DNA of 14,928 bases, taken from the NCBI GenBank assembly GCA_023396535.1, contig JAEWWD010000300.1:1-14928 (forward strand), read 5' to 3'. The notes below the pieces were generated by a model. It saw only the letters and a list, made by a program, of their open reading frames with translations, ran no database searches and was not told where the DNA came from. This stretch comes from Bacillota bacterium. GTDB taxonomy: Bacteria; Bacillota; Clostridia; Christensenellales; CAG-138. The translations under genes were made by a program, and so were the position numbers. This document shows, in pieces, positions 1 to 6,147 of the stretch; within the stretch, counting starts at the first letter, position 1; each line of letters begins with the position of its first letter.

Positions 1-396
1 GGCGCTTTCCCGCGGGACGCCATCAGCCGCGGCTGGACGCGCAACATACTCTTCAGGCAAAACGCCGCGCGCCACGGGGCAAGTAACGCCATGGCCTACG
101 CGCACGCTATGGACAACACGAAGAAGCTCTATGCCATCACGCACCCCGGCATATACATTCCGGTGGATATCCCCCTGCTCGCGCGGGAGGCGGCGCGGCG
201 CGGCGTAGCGCTGGAAATCAACGAATCCCACCGCAACGCGACGGCGGAGGACCTCCGGGCTATCAAGGCGGCGGGCGCAAAGCTTATCATCAGCTCGGAC
301 GCGCACCGACCCGGCCGGGTGGGCGAAACGCCCAAGGGCATAGCGCTCGCGCGCGAGGCGGACGTACTGGACTGCGTGGTCAATTACGAGGAATAG
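1..396 (+). CDS. PHP-domain metal-dependent hydrolase, C-terminal part (5' end outside window)
   Basis: The reading frame is open from base 1 and ends with TAG at 394-396, so only the last 131 codons are present. The visible part has the hallmarks of the C-terminal half of a PHP-domain phosphoesterase (YcdX/histidinol-phosphatase-like group): a THPG motif followed by VDIPLLAREAARRGVALEIN, where a glutamate at a strand end is a usual metal ligand, then a SSDAHRPG motif carrying the Asp-His pair, then a VGE/A-rich terminal helix. Such proteins are cytoplasmic and hydrolyse phosphate esters using a trinuclear metal centre; the substrate cannot be told from this fragment. The ATG at 91 is internal, not the start. 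The next gene starts 40 bases downstream on the same strand, so co-transcription is possible. Confidence 0.85.
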   Translation, partial: GAFPRDAISRGWTRNILFRQNAARHGASNAMAYAHAMDNTKKLYAITHPGIYIPVDIPLLAREAARRGVALEINESHRNATAEDLRAIKAAGAKLIISSDAHRPGRVGETPKGIALAREADVLDCVVNYEE

Positions 397-436
397 GCAA
401 TTATCGGGCCAACGCTTATGGCTGGGGGATAGTACG

Positions 437-1039
437 ATGTATTCTGTCGGCATATTCCTGTTTCACGATATGGAGCTGCTGGATTTCGCGGGGCCATACG
501 AGGTATTCTCGGTGACGGGGGAACTGAACGACGGCGCGCTTCGCGTGTTCACCATCACGCGGGACGGGAATACCGTCAAAACGGTCAACGGCCTGACAGT
601 ACTGCCGGATTACGGTTTTTTGAACCACCCTCCCATCGATATACTCGTCATCCCCGGCGGAGTGGGCACAAAGGCGGAAATGATGAGGGACGATGCGCTC
701 AGGTGGATCGGCGAAGTCCACCAAAACGCGAAGCTCACTATGTCCGTCTGTTCCGGCGCGCGGCTGCTGGGAAAATTGGGCTTGTTGGACGAAAAGGAAT
801 GCACGACCCATCACGAGGTGATGGACACGCTCAAAGAGATCGCCCCCACGGCCATACTCACGCGCGAACGCTTTACGGGCGACGGCAGGCTGTATACCTC
901 GGCGGGCATTTCGGCAGGCATAGACCTTTCCCTGCATATCGTGGAGAAGCTGTTTGGGCGGGACGTCGTGGAAAAGACGAAAGCCTATATGGAGTATGGG
1001 GACTGGGAAGGGGATCAGCGAACTCCTTCCACTATATAA
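437..1039 (+). CDS. DJ-1/PfpI family protein (GATase1-like, isonitrile hydratase/AraC-N-terminus type)
   Basis: The 200-residue protein has the single alpha/beta domain of the DJ-1/PfpI superfamily. It opens with a hydrophobic strand, then LLDFAGPYEVF, where Asp16 and Glu22 occupy the conserved acidic positions near the active site. VIPGG lies at about residues 71-75. The nucleophile elbow VCSGARLLGKLGLLD has Cys105, and TTHHE follows. This pattern matches isonitrile hydratase-like proteins and the ligand domain of GlxA-type AraC regulators, but no helix-turn-helix follows, so it is a stand-alone domain of normal length. The start at 437 is preceded by a GGGGGA stretch. The 3' end overlaps the convergent methyltransferase gene by 25 bases. 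The exact reaction (hydratase, glyoxalase III, deglycase or regulatory) cannot be decided. Confidence 0.88.
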   Translation: MYSVGIFLFHDMELLDFAGPYEVFSVTGELNDGALRVFTITRDGNTVKTVNGLTVLPDYGFLNHPPIDILVIPGGVGTKAEMMRDDALRWIGEVHQNAKLTMSVCSGARLLGKLGLLDEKECTTHHEVMDTLKEIAPTAILTRERFTGDGRLYTSAGISAGIDLSLHIVEKLFGRDVVEKTKAYMEYGDWEGDQRTPSTI

Positions 1040-1779
1040 AGATATCTGCGCGCAAGGCCCTTTTCATATAGATCCATCCCCATCAGGTCTTCCCTGAGCT
1101 TGTTTTGAAAAAGATCCGCATTTCCTTCCTTTTCAAATGCCGGCTTGCGTTTTTGCAATGCCTGTATGGAATTCCGGTACAGCGCGCGCTCGTTTTCGCT
1201 GTAATCCACCGCCGAAAAACGAATTGCGTTCCTACGCAGTATTTCGGCTATCTTCGTTTGTTCGCAGTTGAGAATGCGCCGGTCCGCAGACGCTTCATCA
1301 AACAGATATTGCGAATAGAACAGATACAATCGGTTATTCTTTATGCCGCTCAGTTGCCTGATCAATCCGTCCGGGTCATCGCTGAAATACAGGCTGTCGA
1401 TAGAAAGCGTGACGGTCGGCTCAACGCCAAACGACGCAAACGCATCAATATCGCCGTTGATATAGGCAATATTCTTTTCGCCCATATCCAATAGTTTATC
1501 ATCCAGCCGATCCACCCCTACGCCCCGGCACCCGTATTTTGTTACAAGCAGTTTCAGTATGCTTCCCGACCCGCACCCTAAATCCAGAATGACGTCGTCC
1601 GATGAAACCGGCATGGAATTCATAATAAAGTCGAGCTGCACCTTATCCATCATATTGAAAAGATAAATCCTGTATCCGTATACCTCCTCACAATAGTCCA
1701 AATACGCGCCGCTCTTCGTCAACCGGCCGATCTTATTGCCGAATTCCCCTTTGATTGCGTTTTTATTGATGCCGTCCAT
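1015..1779 (-). CDS. Class I SAM-dependent methyltransferase
   Basis: A 254-residue cytoplasmic protein with a Rossmann-type methyltransferase core. Motif I, VILDLGCGSGSILKLL, spans residues 63-78 and is the glycine-rich SAM-binding loop. GVGVD ends at Asp90, the usual ribose-binding acidic residue at the end of strand 2. INGDIDAF resembles the adenine-contacting motif, and a TLSIDSLYF segment takes the place of motif IV. The substrate is not evident; small-molecule methylation is likely from the size. The start at 1779 is supported by a very strong Shine-Dalgarno (GGGGGGAGGG) just upstream, which lies inside the end of the VOC gene. The two frames overlap by 17 bases, so translational coupling is expected. 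The gene is visibly richer in A and T than its neighbours, hinting at separate acquisition. No terminator is seen between its end and the convergent DJ-1 gene. Confidence 0.87.
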   Translation of the reverse strand: MDGINKNAIKGEFGNKIGRLTKSGAYLDYCEEVYGYRIYLFNMMDKVQLDFIMNSMPVSSDDVILDLGCGSGSILKLLVTKYGCRGVGVDRLDDKLLDMGEKNIAYINGDIDAFASFGVEPTVTLSIDSLYFSDDPDGLIRQLSGIKNNRLYLFYSQYLFDEASADRRILNCEQTKIAEILRRNAIRFSAVDYSENERALYRNSIQALQKRKPAFEKEGNADLFQNKLREDLMGMDLYEKGLARRYLYIVEGVR

Positions 1780-2668
1780 CCATGCCCTCCCCCCAATACG
1801 CCCGCTCCAGCTCCGCGATGGAAAGTTTCTTCATCCGGAGCATCGCCTGCGTCATGCGTGCGGACTGTTCCCTGGTGCCCGAGAACAGCAGATCCTCCAT
1901 CCGCCGCGGCACGATCTGCCACGAAACGCCGAATCTATCCTTGACCCAGCCGCACACCTCGGCCTCCGGGACGGCGGACAGCTTATCCCAGTAATCGTCG
2001 ATCTCTTGCTGATCCCCACAGTAAACGATCAGTGAAAACGCCTCGTTGAACGCGTCGCCCTCGACCATGGCGTGATCCATGGCGCAGAAAGTTCTGCCGG
2101 CCAATTTGAAATCCATATAGGCGGTTTTCGGCTCAGAGCGCTCCAATTGGCCCGGCGTATAGCGGCCGACATATCCTATGGCGGATTGCGGGAACAGGCC
2201 TGCATAGAATTCCGCCGCTTCTTCCGCCCGCCCGCAGACGTCGCCCGCGAACATCAGCGTGGGCCTGATTCCGGCTTCTTCCTGCGCATCCAGTTGGATA
2301 AGCTGCCAGTTCAGGCCGTAGCGGTCGCGTATCCAGGCATAGCGCGGGCTGAAAGGATATTCGCCCAACCCCATGAGTTCGCTGCCGCCTGCGATCAGCG
2401 CCTGATAAAGCCGGTCCACTTCCTCCGCCGTATTTGCGACCGCCATCAGCGATATCGAGGAGTTGAACCGGAATACCGGCCCGGCACTGATAGCCTGGAA
2501 CGGCTGCCCCGCCAGCTCGAAGCGTACCGATTCGGCGTTGCCCGAGGGCGTATCCTCCAGAGTGATCGTATCCAATATGCGCGAATTGGGGAAAAGCCCC
2601 GTATAAAACAGCGCGGCTTCTTTCGCCTCTTTATCAAACCAGAGATGGGGTACGATACTGTGTTCCAT
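1763..2668 (-). CDS. Two-domain VOC family protein (PhnB / 3-demethylubiquinone-9 3-methyltransferase-like)
   Basis: About 301 residues made of two tandem vicinal-oxygen-chelate domains of the PhnB-like family. The first begins VPHLWFD, with EAALFYTGLFPNS and, near residue 118, YGLNWQL. The second begins RPTLMFAGD, with EAAEFYAGLFPQS and, later, FGVSWQIVP. The C-terminal MTQAMLRMKKLSIAELERAY is typical for this family, after which a short extra GMDGRHQ tail runs into the next gene's start. The family is annotated as PhnB-like or demethylubiquinone methyltransferase but has glyoxalase/bleomycin-resistance folds, and its real activity is mostly unknown. I chose the ATG at 2668 because the family starts just before the PHLWFD strand. 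A TTG at 2677 is also in frame and is closer to a GAGGA element. It forms an operon with the methyltransferase. Confidence 0.85.
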   Translation of the reverse strand: MEHSIVPHLWFDKEAKEAALFYTGLFPNSRILDTITLEDTPSGNAESVRFELAGQPFQAISAGPVFRFNSSISLMAVANTAEEVDRLYQALIAGGSELMGLGEYPFSPRYAWIRDRYGLNWQLIQLDAQEEAGIRPTLMFAGDVCGRAEEAAEFYAGLFPQSAIGYVGRYTPGQLERSEPKTAYMDFKLAGRTFCAMDHAMVEGDAFNEAFSLIVYCGDQQEIDDYWDKLSAVPEAEVCGWVKDRFGVSWQIVPRRMEDLLFSGTREQSARMTQAMLRMKKLSIAELERAYWGEGMDGRHQ

Positions 2669-2837
2669 AAATTCCAACTTTCCTCATTCGTATAGCTTCT
2701 ATCAAAATAATACCCCGCCGGAGCCGGTTTCACCACAGCCCGAAGCGTTTTTGCGCTGCAAAATATGTGGAGCGAAATCAAAGCCCGGCATATCCCCCGG
2801 CTCCCCGCAGCGCCAGCGTGGGTTTAGTGGCGGGGCT

Positions 2838-4085
2838 TTACCCCTCCGGCTCGGCCTGCGGTTTTTTCCTCTTCCAGAATGCATCCAGCAACGGCACCAT
2901 AATGGAGGCGACGATGCCCGCCGAGAAGCCGGTATTGTACAGATTCATCCAGCCATGCAGGAAACTCGCGTTGGTCACGACGGATGTGTTGATATAGCCC
3001 GCGACGACACCCCAGATCCAGCCGTAATGGCCCGCGATGGGGGCAAGCGCCGTGCCGAACAGAGCGGCGATCAATATACCGGGGTCATCGAGGTTCCAGG
3101 TCCCGGTCAGGCCGCCAATCAATACGCCTATGAAAATGGGGGCGATGTTTTTGGCATGTTTGCCATAGCCGCCAAATCCCGCCACGGTCAATATGCCGCC
3201 CGCGGTCGGCCCGTTCAGTTCCCCTCCCACCAGCAATATATAGCTGAGCGCGACCAGCCCGTTGATCCCCATGTTGATCAATACGGTTTCAAATCCGTCC
3301 AGTTCGACAAAGCAGGGACCGCCCGATGCGCCCGGCCGCCGGAATACCTCGCGCAGCCGTTTGACCGCATGTTTTTCGGCAAATATACCCGCGGCGATCA
3401 TACAGATAAATAAAGAGCACAGGAATATACCTAATAAGCGGTTATTTCCCGTGCTCCAAATCAGACGGCTTCCGGCCGAATAGCCGTAGGACTTCAACAG
3501 CGAAGCGTATATCGTGCCCAGCATGCCCACCGAAAACCCGACATTGTACAGATTGAAGCCCCTGTGCAGCCTCATCATATTGCTGGAGAGAGGCGTGATC
3601 AGTATGCCTATGCTGACGCCGACCATTAGGCCGGATATCAGCTTTGCCCAGGGCGGAAGAGGTATGACAAACCAAAATTCCGTAACAATCGGCGCTATGC
3701 CCGTCGTCAAAAACGCGATATGCACATAGTTTTTGAAGCTTTCCCTTCGCAATCGCGAGTAAATGAATACACCCAGAATGATGGGCCAAACGTTAATCAG
3801 ATTTTTACCGAATAATCCGAAGCTTCCCATCAGAAATGTGGAGGCCACATAAACCCCTCTGATGTTCACCTTCAGCAAATACAGCAGCGCGATGGACAGA
3901 AGCATCAGTACCCCGGCGTTAATAAACGCCGCGCCCATACCGCCGACGGCTACGTAATCGGTAATCAGTATCGCGGGCTCCACTGAAATCCTTTTAAGCC
4001 CCTCGACGATATGGGCGGGGGTATCCGCCAGAAACCCGAACCCCACGAACGACAGCGCGGTCGCGGCCAGGGCAACATACTTCAT
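2838..4085 (-). CDS. DUF1576 family polytopic membrane protein
   Basis: The 415-residue protein is very hydrophobic, with about ten or more membrane segments and a short charged C-terminus (KRKKPQAEPEG). It matches my recollection of the DUF1576 family of Firmicutes, whose function is unknown; a transporter-like role is only inference. It shows an internal duplication. NLYNVGFSVG at residues 178-187 recurs as NLYNTGFSAG at 381-390. A GSFGLFGKNLINVWPIILGV segment near 87-106 is echoed by GFGGYGKHAKNIAPIFIGV near 303-321. The ATG at 4085 has no Shine-Dalgarno in front of it. The frame stays open upstream to a TAA, and an AGGAG sits 8 bases before an in-frame ATA at 4133, so the true protein may be 16 residues longer (see findings). 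The VOC gene starts about 170 bases downstream on the same strand. Confidence 0.82.
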   Translation of the reverse strand: MKYVALAATALSFVGFGFLADTPAHIVEGLKRISVEPAILITDYVAVGGMGAAFINAGVLMLLSIALLYLLKVNIRGVYVASTFLMGSFGLFGKNLINVWPIILGVFIYSRLRRESFKNYVHIAFLTTGIAPIVTEFWFVIPLPPWAKLISGLMVGVSIGILITPLSSNMMRLHRGFNLYNVGFSVGMLGTIYASLLKSYGYSAGSRLIWSTGNNRLLGIFLCSLFICMIAAGIFAEKHAVKRLREVFRRPGASGGPCFVELDGFETVLINMGINGLVALSYILLVGGELNGPTAGGILTVAGFGGYGKHAKNIAPIFIGVLIGGLTGTWNLDDPGILIAALFGTALAPIAGHYGWIWGVVAGYINTSVVTNASFLHGWMNLYNTGFSAGIVASIMVPLLDAFWKRKKPQAEPEG

Positions 4086-4133
4086 GTAGTATTGCAGGTC
4101 GTATTTTTTCTGTCGTGCGATATCCAGCTCTAT

Positions 4134-4669
4134 AAAACCATCTCCTCTTTACAAAATGTCCTGTTCAGTTCCTGGCGGCGATACGGCGGAAGCCCCATGG
4201 GCGTGTGCGGTACGTGTATTCGCCAAAATTACGGACGACTCGCAGTGGCCGCCCTTTCTATACTTGATGCAGGGCTGTCAATATCTCTCCCGGGCGTTGC
4301 GTTCGCCGCGCCGTGTTATTCAGTTCTTGGAGGCTGTTTTTCCTGTTTGTTTGGGGGTACCGGGCATTGCCGCGTAAGCGTTGCTATTGCCAGCCCGGAT
4401 ATGCAACTGTATTGCCTGTTACGTCCGATAGCCGTTCAATTTCCGAACGACCAGAAACTGTATGTTGGAAATCCCGGGATTATTTTATCATATAGGAATG
4501 CGCTGAGTCGAATGAATTCGTTATATCATACTATACCTATATTTTATATGAATCATTCTCAAAACAACGAATCCCATTCTGGTCTTTAAAAAATTCATGT
4601 GTTTTACCCTTATCACCGCATTTCCAATGCAAGAAAAGACAAGTTACCATTGCATAATGCAAAGCATAC
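4134..4669. other. Long intergenic region without a recognisable gene
   Basis: No open frame here looks like a real protein. The left two thirds (4134-4480) are GC-rich and would form the 5' leader of the DUF1576 transcript on the minus strand; I could not match it to a known riboswitch or T-box. The right third (about 4480-4620) is strikingly AT-rich, with overlapping TATA-like hexamers on both strands. It is the likeliest place for the minus-strand promoter of the DUF1576 gene, but I cannot pick one pair of hexamers with confidence. Confidence 0.5.
4650..4662. promoter_or_regulatory. Palindrome TTGCA-TAA-TGCAA, candidate operator
   Basis: A perfect 5-bp inverted repeat with a 3-base centre lies just 7 bases upstream of the -35 hexamer of the XRE operon. 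The half-site ATGCAA also occurs alone at 4627-4632 and again at the first codons of the XRE gene (4721-4726). Small XRE regulators usually bind short palindromes of this kind near their own promoter, so autoregulation is the obvious reading. This is an inference from position and symmetry only. Confidence 0.45.
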
Positions 4670-4698
4670 TTGACATTAGCGACGCTTTGTGCCATACT
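4670..4698 (+). promoter_or_regulatory. Sigma-A type promoter of the XRE-membrane protein operon
   Basis: A perfect TTGACA (4670-4675) is followed after 17 bases by CATACT (4693-4698), a 4-of-6 match to the -10 consensus. Transcription would start near 4705, giving a leader of about 16 bases that consists essentially of the AAGGAGG ribosome binding site. Confidence 0.75.
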
Positions 4699-4720
4699 GC
4701 AAATAAAAGGAGGCGCTTAC

Positions 4721-4942
4721 ATGCAAGGGAAGCTGAAAAATCGCATCAAGGTCGCCCGGGCGGAAAGGAATTTGTCGCAGGAACAGCTTGCCGTCATGGC
4801 CGGCGTATCCCGGCAGACGATAGGGTCCATTGAAACAGGCCAGTATTGCCCGACAGCGCGGCTCGCGCTGATACTTTCAAAATGCCTGAACAAAAGCTTT
4901 GAAGACTTATTCTACCTGGAGGAGGAAGACGATCATGCATAA
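4721..4942 (+). CDS. Small XRE-family helix-turn-helix transcriptional regulator
   Basis: The 73-residue protein is a stand-alone Cro/C1-type HTH domain. RIKVARAERNLSQEQLAVMAG has the scaffold and first helices, VSRQTIGSIETG (residues 29-40) is the recognition helix region, and ARLALILSKCLNKSFEDLF is the closing helices, followed by an acidic tail (LEEEDDHA). The length is normal for the short clostridial class. I chose the ATG at 4721 because AAGGAGG ends 7 bases before it; an in-frame ATG at 4670 lies inside the -35 box and cannot be the start. The stop overlaps the next gene by 8 bases, so the pair is translationally coupled. Members of this class often regulate themselves and their membrane partner. 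The effector is unknown. Confidence 0.9.
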   Translation: MQGKLKNRIKVARAERNLSQEQLAVMAGVSRQTIGSIETGQYCPTARLALILSKCLNKSFEDLFYLEEEDDHA

Positions 4943-5285
4943 CAACAAGGACGATCAGCAACAAAATGACGCCCTGTACGGCGTAGTGGATGAACGCACG
5001 ACGGCCGTCGTGTATCAGGGGGACGCATATACGGGCAGATTCATGCTTTTCGCGGTGCTCCTGGATGTGTTTCTGAGGGGTCTGAAATGGGATTCCCCGT
5101 TTATAAACGCGAATTGGGACCTGATGCTGATCGTATTGATCGGCAGCCTCATTTCCGTAGCGTATCAGATCAAAAACAAAGTGCTATTCAACCGGCCGCT
5201 GTCGCGAAGTATACTCTTTCTAGCAATAGTAGCCGGGATTGGGGCCGTAATCGCCTTTGTTTTCTCACATGTTTTACCGAGGTAA
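4935..5285 (+). CDS. Small DUF6773-like membrane protein, partner of the XRE regulator
   Basis: The 116-residue protein has a polar N-terminus with a VVDERT element at residues 18-23, then three hydrophobic segments (about 36-50, 62-79 and 92-112), the second ending in a YQIKNK sequence. The DER start, the LLxDxxxR end of the first segment and the YQ end of the second resemble the DUF6773 family, which in Firmicutes commonly sits next to a small XRE regulator. The start at 4935 has a GGAGGAGGAAG binding site upstream and overlaps the regulator's stop. Function is unknown. The XRE-DUF6773 pairing suggests a membrane component controlled by, or controlling, the repressor. Confidence 0.78.
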   Translation: MHNNKDDQQQNDALYGVVDERTTAVVYQGDAYTGRFMLFAVLLDVFLRGLKWDSPFINANWDLMLIVLIGSLISVAYQIKNKVLFNRPLSRSILFLAIVAGIGAVIAFVFSHVLPR

Positions 5286-5334
5286 TTCACAAGCCGCCGC
5301 GGCAACAGATTCACGCATAATTTTCGCAACGCAA

Positions 5335-5359
5335 TTCGCCCAAACGATATTTGGGCGAA
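5335..5359. terminator. Perfect 10-bp inverted repeat between convergent genes
   Basis: TTCGCCCAAA at 5335-5344 is matched by TTTGGGCGAA at 5350-5359 around a 5-base loop. It lies between the end of the DUF6773-like gene and the end of the oppositely oriented PspC gene, the usual place for a bidirectional terminator. Neither side has a good T tract, so termination would be weak or factor-dependent. Confidence 0.5.
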
Positions 5360-5403
5360 AATCGTCCGCGGCAGTCCTAACAACCGGGCGCGGGCAAACG
5401 GCG

Positions 5404-5583
5404 TTATTTCACCGGCAGCACCAGCGCGGCTACGACATAGGCCACGAAGCCAAGAAACGTGAATGCGAGCACAGCCCACACGATACGCACGATGGATACG
5501 TCGATATCGAAGTACTCGGCCACGCCGCTGCAGACGCCGGCAAATATTTTGTTGGAAGCGTTGCGATACATGGTCTTTGACAT
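5404..5583 (-). CDS. PspC-domain small membrane protein
   Basis: The 59-residue protein is a single PspC domain. MSKTMYRNASNKIFAGVCSG is followed by VAEYFDIDVSIVRIVW and one long hydrophobic helix, AVLAFTFLGFVAYVVAALVLPVK. The motif GVCSGVAEYFDID is diagnostic for the family. Such short PspC proteins are inner-membrane or envelope-stress associated in Firmicutes, but their exact role is unclear. I chose the ATG at 5583 because GGGGGA lies 7 bases upstream; the in-frame ATG at 5598 overlaps that binding site. The gene stands alone and faces the XRE operon. Confidence 0.92.
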   Translation of the reverse strand: MSKTMYRNASNKIFAGVCSGVAEYFDIDVSIVRIVWAVLAFTFLGFVAYVVAALVLPVK

Positions 5584-5610
5584 AATTATTTCCCCCATTT
5601 ATCCTTAATG

Positions 5611-5616
5611 ATTATA
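5611..5616 (-). promoter_or_regulatory. Consensus -10 box (TATAAT) upstream of the PspC gene
   Basis: On the minus strand a perfect TATAAT lies 28 bases before the PspC start codon. No good -35 is found at 17 bases; a TTGACT lies further upstream than a standard spacing allows. The promoter call therefore rests on the -10 alone. Confidence 0.45.
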
Positions 5617-5667
5617 TCGGCGCAAAACATTTTGTAGCCCTGTGAAGTCAAGCATTCTTAAGGTGTT

Positions 5668-5703
5668 GCCGCCTTTGGCGGCGATGATAGATTTTTTTAT
5701 TAT
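5668..5703 (+). promoter_or_regulatory. Hairpin and possible promoter ahead of the structured block
   Basis: GCCGCC-TTT-GGCGGC (5668-5682) is a perfect 6-bp hairpin followed, after 8 bases, by seven T residues. Overlapping it, TTGGCG (5675-5680) and TATTAT (5698-5703) are separated by exactly 17 bases and could be a promoter reading into 5710 and beyond. The two readings (weak terminator or promoter) are not exclusive, and neither is proven. Confidence 0.35.
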
Positions 5704-5705
5704 AA

Positions 5706-5880
5706 AGTGGGAGGGCTCACAGTTTGCTTAGGTCGTGCCGCGTTGCGATGGCCCGCAGGCCTAATGCCCTAGGCGTATCCCGCCGAGGGCCAGCAAAGCT
5801 GCTTCCTTGCACTCCCAAGCTCACTGGTCTTCCGCAGCGCTTATTCCTCCTCCGGAGGCGCGCCGCTCCGGCTCCCCACT
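5706..5880 (+). ncRNA. Candidate structured RNA of unknown family
   Basis: The block is closed by AGTGGGAG (5706-5713) pairing with CTCCCCACT (5872-5880, one bulge). Inside it, CAGTTTGCT (5720-5728) plus GGTC (5731-5734) pair with GGCC (5788-5791) plus AGCAAA-G-CTG (5792-5801). An apical hairpin GCCTA/TAGGC (5759-5774) sits within this arm. It has no believable protein frame and has a possible promoter at the correct distance upstream. The total length, about 175 bases, is in the range of 6S-like RNAs, but I do not recognise 6S, SRP, tmRNA or RNase P signatures. The strand is uncertain because palindromic pairing works on both; the plus strand is chosen for the promoter. Confidence 0.35.
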
Positions 5881-5949
5881 CCCCCTGGGGTAACGACGAT
5901 ACACGTTGTCCCGACGAACATGAGAAGCCAAAGAAGCCTTGTAATATCC

Positions 5950-5982
5950 GTCATTTGCGACAACATGCGCGTCACAAATGAC
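5950..5982. repeat. Inverted repeat GTCATTTG...CAAATGAC
   Basis: GTCATTTG at 5950-5957 and CAAATGAC at 5975-5982 form an 8-bp stem, continued after one mismatch by GAC/GTC, with a 9-base loop. No T tract follows on either strand, so it is not an ordinary terminator. The same 8-mer arms recur in the inverted repeat at 11103-11133. Confidence 0.6.
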
Positions 5983-6022
5983 ACCTCGCACGCGGCAGCG
6001 ATGAAAAAGCCCATTTATTCGC

Positions 6023-6050
6023 CAAAACTGACGGCGTGACGTCAGTTTTG
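6023..6050. repeat. Perfect 11-bp inverted repeat
   Basis: CAAAACTGACG (6023-6033) and CGTCAGTTTTG (6040-6050) flank a 6-base loop. It is the middle one of three hairpins in the gene-free stretch between the structured block and the end of the large fusion gene. Confidence 0.7.
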
Positions 6051-6059
6051 ACTCCTTGC

Positions 6060-6098
6060 GCAAATGCCGGCCGCGCCCGTATTGGCGCAGGCATTTGC
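6060..6098. repeat. Inverted repeat GCAAATGCC...GGCATTTGC with inner stem
   Basis: The 9-bp outer stem (6060-6068 with 6090-6098) encloses a second 5-bp stem, GCGCC (6073-6077) with GGCGC (6084-6088). A two-tier cruciform or RNA hairpin would form. It is not followed by a T tract. Confidence 0.65.
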
Positions 6099-6120
6099 AA
6101 GAACCCCCGAAGGGCCTGGG

Positions 6121-6144
6121 CAAAAATGGGTGCAACCCTTTTTG
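6121..6144 (-). terminator. Probable Rho-independent terminator of the fusion gene
   Basis: On the minus strand, immediately after the fusion gene's stop codon, CAAAAAGGGT pairs with ACCC(A)TTTTTG around a TGC loop, leaving one bulged A. The five T residues lie in the descending arm. Position directly behind the stop supports a terminator. Confidence 0.55.
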
Positions 6145-6147
6145 CGA

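Noticed and set aside
4134..4480. Possible cobalamin-type riboswitch in the DUF1576 leader (minus strand)
   Set aside because: A GGCCACTGCGAG stretch and a GCCAGGAACTG near the gene recall the CCCGCCACTG core and the B12 box. The paired elements between them are missing and the downstream gene is not a known B12 gene. A covariance search would settle it.
4011..4589. A 192-codon open frame on the plus strand
   Set aside because: It starts inside the DUF1576 gene, has Cys/Ser-rich sequence without family resemblance, lacks a ribosome binding site and runs through the AT-rich promoter-like block.
5790..5830. SRP RNA-like GGAAGCAGC on the minus strand
   Set aside because: The nine bases match the 3' side of the SRP domain IV loop, but the GGTCC-GGAA part that must precede it is absent and the flanks do not pair as in SRP RNA.
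5821..6135. A 104-codon minus-strand frame in the hairpin-rich interval
   Set aside because: It crosses several inverted repeats, is very rich in Arg and Gly, and has no binding site or family resemblance.
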